Positions 44,720-53,274 of a stretch of 64,000 nucleotides of DNA are shown here, in pieces (position 1 is the first letter of the stretch; every line of letters begins with the position of its first letter). This stretch comes from JAIBBD01 sp041390685 (GTDB lineage Bacteria; Chloroflexota; Dehalococcoidia; UBA2979): assembly GCA_041390685.1 (NCBI GenBank), contig JAWKPL010000001.1, positions 1,116,001 through 1,180,000 of the forward strand, given 5' to 3'. A program made the translations under genes and the position numbers. The notes beneath the pieces are model-generated. The model had not been told where the DNA came from, did not search any database, and saw only the letters and a list, made by a program, of their open reading frames with translations.

Positions 44720-44802
44720 GGCATCAGCCTCGAGATTCCGCAGAGGGGAACGCGCAAACGCGATCGTAGCATGCGGGGCACGAGGCGTTGCGGTGACATC
44801 GA

Positions 44803-45864
44803 TCACCGCCAGCCAAGGCTCCTCTCCACGGCAGCGAGGTCGGCGGGCACCTCGTGGCGGACGGCCTCGATGGTCATGGCGGTGTCCGGATCCTTCAGAC
44901 CGTGGCCGGTGATGACGCAGACGGCGGTCAGGCCCTCGAGCGCTGCGCCGGCGCGGGCCCGCTTGAGGAGGCCGGCGACCGAGGCGGCGGAAGCCGGCTC
45001 ACAGAAGACGCCTTCGCTCGAAGCGAGGCGGCGGTAGGCCTCGAGGATCTCGTCGTCGGTGACGGCCTCGATGACGCCGGCCGAGTCGTCGCGGGCGGTG
45101 ATGGCGCCCTCCCAGGAGGCAGGGTTGCCGATGCGGATGGCGGTCGCGATCGTCTCGGGCTTCTCGACCGGGTGGCCGAGGACGAGGGGGGCGGCGCCGG
45201 CGGCCTGGAAGCCCCACATCGACGGGTGCTTCGAGGCACGCTCGAGGCGGTGATACTCGACGAAGCCGCGCCAGTAGGCGGTGATGTTGCCGGCGTTGCC
45301 GACGGGGATGCAGAGCAGGTCAGGAGCGTCGCCGAGGTCGTCGACGACCTCGAAGGCGGCCGTTTTCTGGCCCTCGATGCGGTAGGGGTTGACGGAGTTC
45401 ACGAGGGCGACGCCGGGGCGTTCGGCGAGCTGCTTCGCGATGTTCAGTGCGTCATCGAAGGAACCGTCGATAGCGACGATCTCCGCGCCATGGGCCACGG
45501 CCTGGGCGAGCTTGCCGGAGGCGATGCGCCCGCTGGGGACAACGACGTAGGCCTGAAGACCGTGACGGGCGGCGTACGCAGCGGCAGAAGCGGACGTGTT
45601 GCCGGTGGAGGCGCAGAGCAAGGAAGTGGCGCCATCCTCGACGGCCTTGGCGACGGCCATGACCATGCCGCGGTCCTTGAACGAGCCGGTCGGGTTGGCG
45701 TACTCGAGCTTGAAGTACAGCGCTTCGAGGCCAAGCTCGGGGCCGATCGACCGGGAGGGGACGAGGGGAGTCCCGCCCTCGCCGAGGGTCACAAGGGGGG
45801 TCTTCTCCGTGACGGGGAGGAGCGAGGCGTAGCGCTCCATGATGAAGCGGGCGGTTGGGGTCAT
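44803..45864 (-). CDS. thrC: Threonine synthase
   Basis: The 353-residue PLP enzyme converts O-phosphohomoserine to threonine. Visible are EGGTPLVPS, FKLEYANPTGSFKDRGMVMAVAKA with the PLP Lys, CASTGNTSASAAAYAARHGL, and IPVGNAGNITAYWRGF, the phosphate-binding glycine loop. It is the short, plant/archaea-like or gram-positive-like form. It is near hom on the same strand, separated by a coiled-coil gene, and overlaps that gene by 4 bases. Confidence 0.96.
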   Translation of the reverse strand: MTPTARFIMERYASLLPVTEKTPLVTLGEGGTPLVPSRSIGPELGLEALYFKLEYANPTGSFKDRGMVMAVAKAVEDGATSLLCASTGNTSASAAAYAARHGLQAYVVVPSGRIASGKLAQAVAHGAEIVAIDGSFDDALNIAKQLAERPGVALVNSVNPYRIEGQKTAAFEVVDDLGDAPDLLCIPVGNAGNITAYWRGFVEYHRLERASKHPSMWGFQAAGAAPLVLGHPVEKPETIATAIRIGNPASWEGAITARDDSAGVIEAVTDDEILEAYRRLASSEGVFCEPASAASVAGLLKRARAGAALEGLTAVCVITGHGLKDPDTAMTIEAVRHEVPADLAAVERSLGWR

Positions 45865-46886
45865 AGGGGCTGTTCTCGCGATCCTTCTGCGGCGCGCTCG
45901 GTGAGCTGGCGGAGCAGCTCGCGGCCGGCGCGCGCCTGACGGTCGATCTCTTGCAGCTGGCGACGGCCGGCATCCTCCGCCGCGCTGGTGGCGCGACGGA
46001 CGTGCTCGATGAGCAGGTCGCGTTGCGCCTCGATGGCCGCGTCCAGGGCGGCGAAGCGCGCCTCGTGGGCGGCCAGCTCCCGACGGAGGAGGTCGCGTTG
46101 TTCGGCGAGGAGGCGCTCGGCCCCCTCGTGAGACGCGGCCGCCTCCTCGATGGGCTGGAGGCGGGCCTCGACGCGCTCACGGAGGCTACGAACCTGCTCA
46201 GCGGCGTCGGCGACGAGGTCATGGAGGCCGGCGGCTGGCTGCAGCGCGGCGACCTCGTCGCCGAGGCGGAGCTGCGCCTCGTGGAGCGCGGCGAGACGGG
46301 CGGCGAACGCATCGACTTCGAGGCGCAGCTCCGGGATGGCGGCGGCCGCCGCGGCCTCTTCCTGCCCTTCGTTGCGGACGGCGCCGGCGAGCGCGTCGAC
46401 GCGCCGTGTGAGGTTCTCGAGGGCCGACTCGACGGACGTGTCACCGCGGGCCGACGACGCAACATCCGCGACGAGGGCGCGGTGGCGTCCCTCGACGGAG
46501 TCGAGCCGCTCGTCGAGGCGCGCGACATTGACCTCGATACGGTCGAGGGCTGCCTCGAGGGAGTGAAGTGAGGCGGCGTCGTGGTGGTGCTCGCGTTCGA
46601 GGGAGCCTGCGGAATCGCGGCGGAGTGAGGCTTCGGCCTCGATGCCGCCTTCGAGGGCGGCGACCTGAGTCTGGAGGCGGCGGACGAGGTCGAGGCTCGT
46701 CTCATGACGGATCGTGCGCCCGTGCAGAAGGGCCAATTCCTCCTGGAGCTGGCTCGCGTTGGCCTGCTCGGTGCGCAAGGCGGAGTTGAGGGTCTCGACC
46801 TCGTGGGCCAGCGCGTCGATGCGGGCGAGGGCGCGCTGGAGTTGTTGTTCGAGCCAGACGGGGGGAGTCAGGGGCTCGGGAGGCAC
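45861..46886 (-). CDS. Coiled-coil protein of unknown function
   Basis: The 341-residue protein is almost entirely heptad-rich helix (repeated Leu/Val/Ala at a and d positions with Glu/Arg/Gln between), from about residue 12 to 335. There is no signal peptide, membrane segment or catalytic motif. It resembles long scaffold or SMC-like coiled coils only by composition. It sits between hom and thrC, overlapping thrC by 4 bases, which suggests cotranscription but not a metabolic role. Confidence 0.6.
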   Translation of the reverse strand: MPPEPLTPPVWLEQQLQRALARIDALAHEVETLNSALRTEQANASQLQEELALLHGRTIRHETSLDLVRRLQTQVAALEGGIEAEASLRRDSAGSLEREHHHDAASLHSLEAALDRIEVNVARLDERLDSVEGRHRALVADVASSARGDTSVESALENLTRRVDALAGAVRNEGQEEAAAAAAIPELRLEVDAFAARLAALHEAQLRLGDEVAALQPAAGLHDLVADAAEQVRSLRERVEARLQPIEEAAASHEGAERLLAEQRDLLRRELAAHEARFAALDAAIEAQRDLLIEHVRRATSAAEDAGRRQLQEIDRQARAGRELLRQLTERAAEGSREQPL

Positions 46887-46904
46887 GGGCGGAGACTCCT
46901 CGGT

Positions 46905-48194
46905 CTAGCCGGCCATGGCCAGGACGTTGCCGATTTCGGTGACGACATCGAGCGCGCGGATGTCCGCGAGCGCGGCCTCGAGGGCAGCGCCAGACGCCTG
47001 GTGCGTGGTGATGACGAGCTCGGCGGTGCGGGCGTCCTCGTCGGTCTCGAACTGGATGACCGAGGCGATGCTGATGGCGTGGTCGCCGAGGATGCCGCTG
47101 ATGCGCGCGAGGACGCCGGGCTGATCGGCGATCGTGACGCGCAGGTAGTAGCGCGAGCGATGGACGCCAGGGGAATGGACGGGGACCACGCGCCGCTGGA
47201 TCGCCTCCGCGGGCTGGCGGCCGGCGACGATGTCGCGGGCGACGTCGAGGACGTCCGCAAGGATGGCGCTGGCGGTCGGCTTCGCGCCGGCGCCGCGGCC
47301 CTGGAACAGGACGCGTCCGACGAGGTCGCCCTCGATCTGGATGGCGTTCAGGACGCCGTCCACCTTCGCGAGCGGCTCGTCACGGTGAATGAGGGTGGGC
47401 TGTACGGAAGCGACGACGCCTCCATCAAGGAGGCGCCCGGTGGCGAGCAGCTTGATCGCGTAACCCAGCGCATCGGCGTAGCGAAAATCGCGGGCGGCGA
47501 GCCTCGATATGCCCTGACGAGCGACATCATCGGGCGTCACGGCGACGTGGAAGGCGAGACCGCAGAGGATGGCAAGCTTGTAAGCGGCATCGATGCCCTC
47601 GACATCGGCGGTGGGATCAGGCTCGGCGTAGCCGAGGCGCTGCGCCTCGGCGAGGGCGTCGGCGTAGTCGACCGTGCCGCTGGCCATGCCGGTGAGCATG
47701 TAGTTGGTGGTGCCGTTGATGATGGCGGTGACGGCAGTGATGTCGTTCGCGAGCAGGTCGCGAGACAGCGGGCTGATGATCGGGATGCCCCCGCCCACGG
47801 ACGCCTCGTAGAGGAGGCGGACGCCGTGCTTCGCAGCGATGGCGAGCAGATCTGCGCCGTGCTTCGCCATCACTTCCTTGTTGGCCGTGACGACGTGGCG
47901 CCCTGAGGCGAGCGCGCGCTCGATGCAGGCGCGTGCGGGGTCTTCGCCGCCCATCACCTCGATGACGATGTGCACCTCGGGGTCCCCGAGAATGGCATCG
48001 AAGTCCGTCGTTAGCAGTGCGGACGGAATGCCCTCGCGGGGTTGCGCGGCGTCACGGACGAGGATGTGGCGCAGCTCGAGCGTGCGGCCGACGTGCGCGG
48101 AGTAACGCTCGTGCGCGGCTTCGAAGGCGGCGACGACGCCGCCCCCGACGTTGCCCGGCCGTGCGCCGAGGATCGCCAGCCCGACGCTAGCCAA
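46905..48194 (-). CDS. hom: Homoserine dehydrogenase
   Basis: The 429-residue protein reduces aspartate semialdehyde to homoserine for Thr and Met. The NAD(P) domain begins VGLAILGARPGNVGGGVV, in which the usual GxGxxG loop is two residues longer. It is followed by the substrate segment ANKEVMAKHG, YEASVGGGIPII and INGTTNYML. The C-terminal 75 residues form an ACT domain (YYLRVTIADQPGVLARISGILGDHAISIASVIQ) that senses an amino acid, probably threonine. The start is a TTG at 48194 overlapping the upstream stop by 8 bases, and it is uncertain. Confidence 0.94.
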   Translation of the reverse strand: MASVGLAILGARPGNVGGGVVAAFEAAHERYSAHVGRTLELRHILVRDAAQPREGIPSALLTTDFDAILGDPEVHIVIEVMGGEDPARACIERALASGRHVVTANKEVMAKHGADLLAIAAKHGVRLLYEASVGGGIPIISPLSRDLLANDITAVTAIINGTTNYMLTGMASGTVDYADALAEAQRLGYAEPDPTADVEGIDAAYKLAILCGLAFHVAVTPDDVARQGISRLAARDFRYADALGYAIKLLATGRLLDGGVVASVQPTLIHRDEPLAKVDGVLNAIQIEGDLVGRVLFQGRGAGAKPTASAILADVLDVARDIVAGRQPAEAIQRRVVPVHSPGVHRSRYYLRVTIADQPGVLARISGILGDHAISIASVIQFETDEDARTAELVITTHQASGAALEAALADIRALDVVTEIGNVLAMAG

Positions 48195-49362
48195 CGGGGA
48201 TCGCCGTCGGGGTGGGCGTGCCGACCGCGCCGCGGTCAGTCACGTCCTCGATGATCGCGTCGCGAATCCAATCGCTCTCGCCATCGGAGATGTCCCGGTC
48301 CACCTGCACGTTGGCGGTCTCCTGCTCCAGCCAGTCGTCGAAGCGCTCGGCGACGAGGGTGCCGCGCTGCGCGGCGTCGAGATCGCGGTCCGCGGTGACC
48401 TCGGCGACGCGGTAGATCTCGAAGAAGCGGTCGACGGGAATGATCTCGGAGATGCTACCCGCGGCTGCGTCCTCGACGGCGGCGCGGACCGGCTCGTCGA
48501 ACGAGGAGACGAGGCGCCAGCCAAGTTCGCCGCCGTCCTGCCGCGCGGTGGGCAGCACGGAGTTCTGGGCGGCGAGGCGGACGAAATCGGCGCCCTGGAG
48601 CGCCTGCTCATGGATTCGCTCGGCGACGGCCCGGTCCGTCAGGCGGATCACCTGGAGCCTGATCTGCGGAGCGGTCTCACCGACCTCGTCGGCGAAGTGA
48701 TCACGCAGGCGGCGCTCGTACAGCTGGCCCTTGAAGATGCGGTAGAACTCCTCGCGGCTGAGCCCGGTGTCGCGGTAGACATCACGCTGGGCGCGGAGGA
48801 AGTCGGCTTCCTCGCGGGCGAGCTGTTCGGCATCGGGCGTGATGGCTTCCTCAGGGGTGGGCGACGGCGTGGCGGTGGCCGGGAGCGTCGCTGTTGGCGT
48901 GGCGCCGGGCGCCGGCGTGGGCGTTGGCGTGGCGGTCGGGGTGGCGAAGCCGAGCTGGATGCGGAACTCCTGGTCGAGCTCCTCGTCGGTGATTTCGCCG
49001 ACGAGGGCGGGCGCGCGCCTGTTGAGCACCTCGTCGCGGACGAGACGGTCGACCGTGCGCTCGACGAGGTTGTCCTGGTTCACGTCGCGGGCGGCCTGCG
49101 TCTCGTAGCGGAGCAGGTACGAACCGCGGCGCTTGACGGCGTCGGCGTTGTAGTCCTGGCCTTCGATGGTGAGAGCGTGCGCGCGCGGCGGACGGTACTC
49201 GGTGAGGTAGAGGCCGGCGAGGACGACGACCGCGGCCACCGCGAGGACGGCGCCCACGATGAGGAGCACGCCGCGTTCCATGCGTGTCTCCGGGTAGCGC
49301 TTGTTGGAGGCCTGGGCCGGCCGCGACCGGGTGGTCTTGTTGCGCGGGGCTTTGCCGGCCAA
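48187..49362 (-). CDS. PpiC/SurA-PrsA-like peptidyl-prolyl isomerase, membrane-anchored
   Basis: The 391-residue protein has a membrane helix at about residues 31-51 after a basic N-terminus, then a SurA-like N-domain (VERTVDRLVRDEVLNRRAPAL). A Pro/Thr linker of about 35 residues comes next, then a parvulin domain (VIRLTDRAVAERIHEQALQGADFVRLAAQNSVLPTARQDGGELGW). It folds secreted proteins outside the membrane. The start is a TTG at 49362, with AAGGGA about 7 bases ahead. The linker inside the chaperone domain is unusual. Confidence 0.85.
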   Translation of the reverse strand: MAGKAPRNKTTRSRPAQASNKRYPETRMERGVLLIVGAVLAVAAVVVLAGLYLTEYRPPRAHALTIEGQDYNADAVKRRGSYLLRYETQAARDVNQDNLVERTVDRLVRDEVLNRRAPALVGEITDEELDQEFRIQLGFATPTATPTPTPAPGATPTATLPATATPSPTPEEAITPDAEQLAREEADFLRAQRDVYRDTGLSREEFYRIFKGQLYERRLRDHFADEVGETAPQIRLQVIRLTDRAVAERIHEQALQGADFVRLAAQNSVLPTARQDGGELGWRLVSSFDEPVRAAVEDAAAGSISEIIPVDRFFEIYRVAEVTADRDLDAAQRGTLVAERFDDWLEQETANVQVDRDISDGESDWIRDAIIEDVTDRGAVGTPTPTAIPVG

Positions 49363-49450
49363 GTCCGAATCCCTTCGTCAGTCTCGAAGCCTGGCCGGTC
49401 GGTCGGTATACGGAGGCGCCGCGGCCGTCAGGTGCGCAGTGGTCAGCGGC

Positions 49451-49861
49451 CTAGCGGCGACCGCCGGGACCGGCAGAGCGCCCGCCGGGGACACCGGAAA
49501 CGCGGACGTGCTCTGCCGTGTAGGGCAGCAACGCGATCACACGCGCGCGCTTCACGGCGACGGCGACGCGGCGCTGGTGCTTCGCGCAGGTGCCGACCTT
49601 GCGGCGGGGCTCCAGCTTGCCACGATCGGTGATGTAGCGGCGCAGCGTGGCGACGTCCTTGTAGTCAGGGTGTTCGATCTTGTCGATGCAGAACTCACAG
49701 CCACGGCGGCGCGCGCCGAAGCGGCCACCGCCGCCTACACGGCGCTCACCGCGGTCCTCGCGGTCGGGGCGTTCAGGCCGGTCAGGGCGCTCGGCGCGCG
49801 GTTCGCGCGGGGCGTCCTCGGAAGAGGCCGCAGCCGCCGGGGAGTCTGCTTCGTTCACCAT
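49451..49861 (-). CDS. rpsR: Ribosomal protein bS18 with charged N-terminal extension
   Basis: The 136-residue protein compares with a usual 75-85. The core (CEFCIDKIEHPDYKDVATLRRYITDRGKLEPRRKVGTCAKHQRRV) carries the zinc-binding C+ Cys set. The first 50 residues are Arg, Asp, Glu, Pro and Gly only. It lies in the standard rpsF-ssb-rpsR order. Confidence 0.96.
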   Translation of the reverse strand: MVNEADSPAAAASSEDAPREPRAERPDRPERPDREDRGERRVGGGGRFGARRRGCEFCIDKIEHPDYKDVATLRRYITDRGKLEPRRKVGTCAKHQRRVAVAVKRARVIALLPYTAEHVRVSGVPGGRSAGPGGRR

Positions 49862-49913
49862 TCGATGCTCACTTTCGACTGGTCTGCGCGCTCACGGCGC
49901 ACAGCCCGCCGTC

Positions 49914-50333
49914 CTAGAACGGCAGGTCGTCCGGGTCGATATCGCCGTCGGCGTCGGGTCCGACGGGCAGGCCAGCGCCATAGCCCTCGGAACCGCCGCT
50001 GTCGCGGCCACCGAGGAAGCGGACGGTCTCCGCGATCACCTCGGTGCGGTAGCGTTTCTGTCCGTCCTGGCCTTCCCAGGAGCGGGTCTGCAGGCGGCCC
50101 TCGACGTAGACCTGGCGGCCCTTGGTGAGGTACTGACTACAGGTCTCAGCGAGGCGGTTCCAGGTGACGACGCTGAACCACTCGGTGCGTTCGCGGCGCT
50201 CGCCCTGCTGGTCGGTCCACGACTCGTTGGTGGCGACGTTGAAGGTCGTGACGGCGTTGCCGTTGGCGGTGTAGCGCATCTCGGGGTCGGCGCCGAGGTT
50301 GCCGATGATCATGACCTTGTTGAGGCTCGCCAT
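49914..50333 (-). CDS. ssb: Single-stranded DNA-binding protein
   Basis: The 139-residue protein has the OB fold (NKVMIIGNLGADPEMRYTANGNAVTTFNVATNESW, with TEWFSVVTWNRLAETCSQYL) and the acidic C-terminal tip DPDDLPF, which recruits replication and repair partners. The Gly-rich linker is short. It lies between rpsF and rpsR, the conserved bacterial arrangement. Confidence 0.97.
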   Translation of the reverse strand: MASLNKVMIIGNLGADPEMRYTANGNAVTTFNVATNESWTDQQGERRERTEWFSVVTWNRLAETCSQYLTKGRQVYVEGRLQTRSWEGQDGQKRYRTEVIAETVRFLGGRDSGGSEGYGAGLPVGPDADGDIDPDDLPF

Positions 50334-50363
50334 GGGTGCACCCTCCCTTCGGTTGGGGAGATG

Positions 50364-50951
50364 CTACTCGCTTGCGGCCGGCGCGGGGTCAGACGCGGCG
50401 GGTTCGGTTTCCGGAGCCTGGTCCGCCACGGTCGCGCGCTCTTCCTGCTCGGCCACCGGAGCCTCCGACGCGGCGGGCGCTGAAACCTCGGGCGCGGCAG
50501 CCGGTGCGGGCTCCTCGGATGCGGACGCGGCGGGCGGCTCAGCGACGGCGACAGCCGCCGGTGCGGCGGCCGGAGCGGCAGCAGGCGACTCGGAAGGCGC
50601 TCGGTCGCGGTCTTCCGGGGCGGCGGGGCCACGGTCGCGGCTGGACGGCGGCGTGATGCCCTCGGTGAGCAGGTGGCGGATCACCTCTTCGGAGATGATG
50701 AGTGACGCCTCGAGCGGTGCGGCAGCAGATGGCTCCATGCGCACACCAAGCAGGACGTACGTGCCCTCGAAGTAGTGTTTGATGGGATAGGCGAGGCGGC
50801 GGCGGCCCCAGTTGTCGGTGGACAGCACCTCGCCGCCACCGCTGGTGATGAGCGCCGCAACGCGGTCGATGGCGGCGGGCACGTCGTCCGCGGGCACACG
50901 CGGGCTGACGATGAACAGAAGCTCGTACTCTTTCAACCGATCCCCCACCAA
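50364..50951 (-). CDS. rpsF: Ribosomal protein bS6 with long tail
   Basis: The protein has about 190-195 residues against a usual 95-100. Residues 6-100 form the core (KEYELLFIVSPRVPADDVPAAIDRV, RRRLAYPIKHYFEGTYVLLGVRM). Beyond that is a 90-residue Ala/Pro/Glu/Ser tail. Start candidates are TTG 50951, GTG 50948 and TTG 50936. The last has GGGGGA nearby and gives the normal N-terminus. It is the first gene of the rpsF-ssb-rpsR operon. Confidence 0.94.
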   Translation of the reverse strand: MVGDRLKEYELLFIVSPRVPADDVPAAIDRVAALITSGGGEVLSTDNWGRRRLAYPIKHYFEGTYVLLGVRMEPSAAAPLEASLIISEEVIRHLLTEGITPPSSRDRGPAAPEDRDRAPSESPAAAPAAAPAAVAVAEPPAASASEEPAPAAAPEVSAPAASEAPVAEQEERATVADQAPETEPAASDPAPAASE

Positions 50952-51221
50952 GAAGCGGATGCGCCGTATGACGCACAGCAGATGCGGCCCGGCGCGGTCA
51001 TTCGCGACAACGGGCGATGCCGAGGCGGCCGAGTGGCTACACCGGAGCGATCAGTATCGGACGGCAAGAGGAGAGAGGCAAGACGTGCGGAGCGTCGAGC
51101 TGGAGGCTCCGACGACTACACCTCGGGCATCGTGAGGCAGCCCCTACGCAGCGTAGCGACGAGACAGTGGGGCAAGCGACCGTCTCTGCCGCCGTTGGAC
51201 AGCGCGGCCGGCGACATTACC

Positions 51222-51701
51222 TCAGCGCATCGTCATCGGAGTGATGCCTCGGGACTCGCACCAGGTCTCGTAGTCGGGCACCTGCTCGCCGACCACGTAG
51301 AGGAAGTAGTAGGCGCCGCTTTCGCCGAGGAACTTGAAGCGCTTGCGGAGGGCTTTGACGGTGGCGTCGAAGTCCTCGTGGGAGCGGAGGTACTTGCGGA
51401 AGGCGGCGGGGGTGGCGGCGACGTCAAGCATGGCGCGGGCGTTGTCGGTGATCGCCTGCACCTTCTTGCGGTTGCGGATCAGGCGCGTGTCGGTGGCTGC
51501 CGTATCAACCTCGGAGTCGCCCCAGGTGGCGAGGGCCTCGGGGTCGAAGCCGGCGAGCACCTCGCGGGTGCCGGCCCACTTGGCGTCCACGACCTTCCAG
51601 GAGATGCCGGACTGAAAGACGGCCCTGCTCATGACATCGAGGTAGTCGGCGAGCTTCTTCGGTTTGATCTGGGCGGGTGCATGTGGTTCGGAGGGGGACA
51701 C
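51222..51701 (-). CDS. DNA-3-methyladenine glycosylase I-like (Tag family)
   Basis: The 159-residue protein begins with a GTG. LADYLDVMSRAVFQSGISWKVVDAKWAGTREVLAGFDPEALATW matches the Tag-family block in which an FQAGLSW-like turn precedes the base-flipping region, and IRNRKKVQAITDNARAMLDV follows. It is shorter than standard Tag (about 185-190) and lacks the N-terminal zinc Cys and His cluster, so activity may differ. It probably excises alkylated bases. It is isolated, with 270 bases of non-coding DNA before it. Confidence 0.7.
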   Translation of the reverse strand: MSPSEPHAPAQIKPKKLADYLDVMSRAVFQSGISWKVVDAKWAGTREVLAGFDPEALATWGDSEVDTAATDTRLIRNRKKVQAITDNARAMLDVAATPAAFRKYLRSHEDFDATVKALRKRFKFLGESGAYYFLYVVGEQVPDYETWCESRGITPMTMR

Positions 51702-51909
51702 GGCTGGGCTCCTCGGCAGGGACTTACGTCATCGGGACGAGTATTGCAGGCGTGGTGGGGAGGTCAAGAGCGGGAGGCTCGGTCGTGAGGCGAGGGTCCG
51801 GGGCGGGCAGGTGCCCGAGGCTTTTGCCCACTCGGAGGCCCTCGCACCCCAACCCTCGCCCGCGAGGGGAGCGGGGGCTCCGGAGTGACTGGCAACGTGT
51901 GAGGTCCGG

Positions 51910-53175
51910 CTACCCCCTCGGTACGCCGGGGGCGGGGTGGGTCTCGCAGAGCTGCGCGACTTCGGCGGCGACGCGGCGGGCGACCTCGGCGTCCTCGGGG
52001 GCATCGAGGACCTGGACGATGAGGGCACCGACCTGGCGCATTTCCTGCGGGCCAAGGCCGCGCGAGGTGAGGGCGGGGGTGCCGATACGGATGCCGGAGG
52101 CGACGGCGGGCGGCAGCGTGTCGTAGGGGATGGCGTTTTTGTTCACGACGATACCGCAGCGTGAGAGGGCGTCCTCGGCGCGCTGGCCATCGAGGCCCTT
52201 CGTGGTGACATCCACGAGCAGCAGGTGGTTGTCGGTGCCGCCGCTGACCAGGCGCAGGCCGGCATCGACGAGCGTGTCGGCCAGGGCCTGGGCGTTCTCC
52301 ACGATCTGGCGCGAGTAGGCCTTGAACTCCTCGGTGGCAGCTTCGAGGAAGCTGACAGCCTTCCCGGCGACGACGTGCATGAGGGGGCCGCCCTGCGCGC
52401 CGGGGAAGACGCCACGGTCGATACGGCGGGCGAAGGCCTCGTCGCAGAGGATCATGCCGCCTCGAGGGCCGCGGAGGGTCTTGTGCGTGCTCGACGTGAT
52501 GAGCTGCGCGAGGCCCGCGGGCGAGGGGTGGACGCCGCCGGCCACGAGGCCGGCGATGTGGGCCATGTCCGCCATGAGGACGGCGTCGACCTCGTCGGCG
52601 ATGGCGCGGGCACGGGCGAAGTCGATGGTGCGGGGGTAGGCGGTCGCGCCGACGACGATGATCTTCGGGCGGTGTTCGCGGGCGAGCGTGGCCATCTGGT
52701 CGTAGTCGATGGTCTCGGTCTCGCGGTCGACGCCGTAGGAGGCGAAGTTGTAGAGCTTGCCTGAGAAGTTGACGTTCGAGCCGTGGGTGAGGTGGCCGCC
52801 TTGGTCGAGCTTCATGCCGAGTACGGTGTCGCCGGGCTTGATGACGCCCATGTAGACGCCCATGTTGGCCTGCGCGCCTGAGTGGGGCTGAACGTTGGCG
52901 TGCTCGACGCCGAAGAGGGCCTTCGCGCGGTCGATGGCGATCTGCTCGATCTCGTCGATGAACTCGCAGCCGCCGTAGTAGCGCTTGCCGGGGTAGCCCT
53001 CGGCGTACTTATTGGTGAGGACGCTGCCGACCGCCTCGATGACGGCGGCGGAGGTGAAGTTCTCGGAGGCGATCATCTCGAGGGTGCCGCGCTGGCGGGC
53101 CTCCTCGCGGCCGATGGCGGCGTGTATGGCCGGGTCGACCTGGGCGAGCGTGTCCCTGTGGGCGATTGTGGTCAT
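51910..53175 (-). CDS. glyA: Serine hydroxymethyltransferase
   Basis: The 421-residue PLP enzyme swaps serine/glycine and feeds one-carbon units to tetrahydrofolate. Residues LEMIASENFTSAAVIEAVGS, KYAEGYPGKRYYGGCEFID, and TSSTHKTLRGPRGGMILC, which contains the PLP Lys, are visible. The ATG at 53175 has GGGGGA about 9 bases ahead. The leader contains a large palindrome at 53194-53230. Confidence 0.97.
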   Translation of the reverse strand: MTTIAHRDTLAQVDPAIHAAIGREEARQRGTLEMIASENFTSAAVIEAVGSVLTNKYAEGYPGKRYYGGCEFIDEIEQIAIDRAKALFGVEHANVQPHSGAQANMGVYMGVIKPGDTVLGMKLDQGGHLTHGSNVNFSGKLYNFASYGVDRETETIDYDQMATLAREHRPKIIVVGATAYPRTIDFARARAIADEVDAVLMADMAHIAGLVAGGVHPSPAGLAQLITSSTHKTLRGPRGGMILCDEAFARRIDRGVFPGAQGGPLMHVVAGKAVSFLEAATEEFKAYSRQIVENAQALADTLVDAGLRLVSGGTDNHLLLVDVTTKGLDGQRAEDALSRCGIVVNKNAIPYDTLPPAVASGIRIGTPALTSRGLGPQEMRQVGALIVQVLDAPEDAEVARRVAAEVAQLCETHPAPGVPRG

Positions 53176-53193
53176 CGTCGTGTTCCCCCGCTG

Positions 53194-53230
53194 AACGTAC
53201 TGACTGCGCCTGCCGGCAGGCGCATACGTT
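53194..53230. promoter_or_regulatory. Extended palindrome between the sugar-kinase gene and glyA
   Basis: The core GCGCCTGCCGGCAGGCGC (53206-53223) is an 18-base perfect palindrome, flanked by AACGTA (53194-53199) and TACGTT (53225-53230). It may end the upstream transcript or regulate glyA. TAACGT on the minus strand next to it could be a -10. Confidence 0.5.
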
Positions 53231-53274
53231 ACCGCAGTTCGGCGGCAGGCGCGCACGGCGCGTGACGCCAGCGG

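Noticed and set aside
51000..51110. tRNA-Ser/Leu-like stretch with a GGCCGAGTGG segment
   Set aside because: No T-arm consensus, acceptor pairing or proper anticodon loop follows.
51840..51880. Extragenic repeat-like block with CCCTCGCCCGCGAGGG
   Set aside because: The stem is short and only one copy is seen in the window, so a repeat family cannot be claimed.
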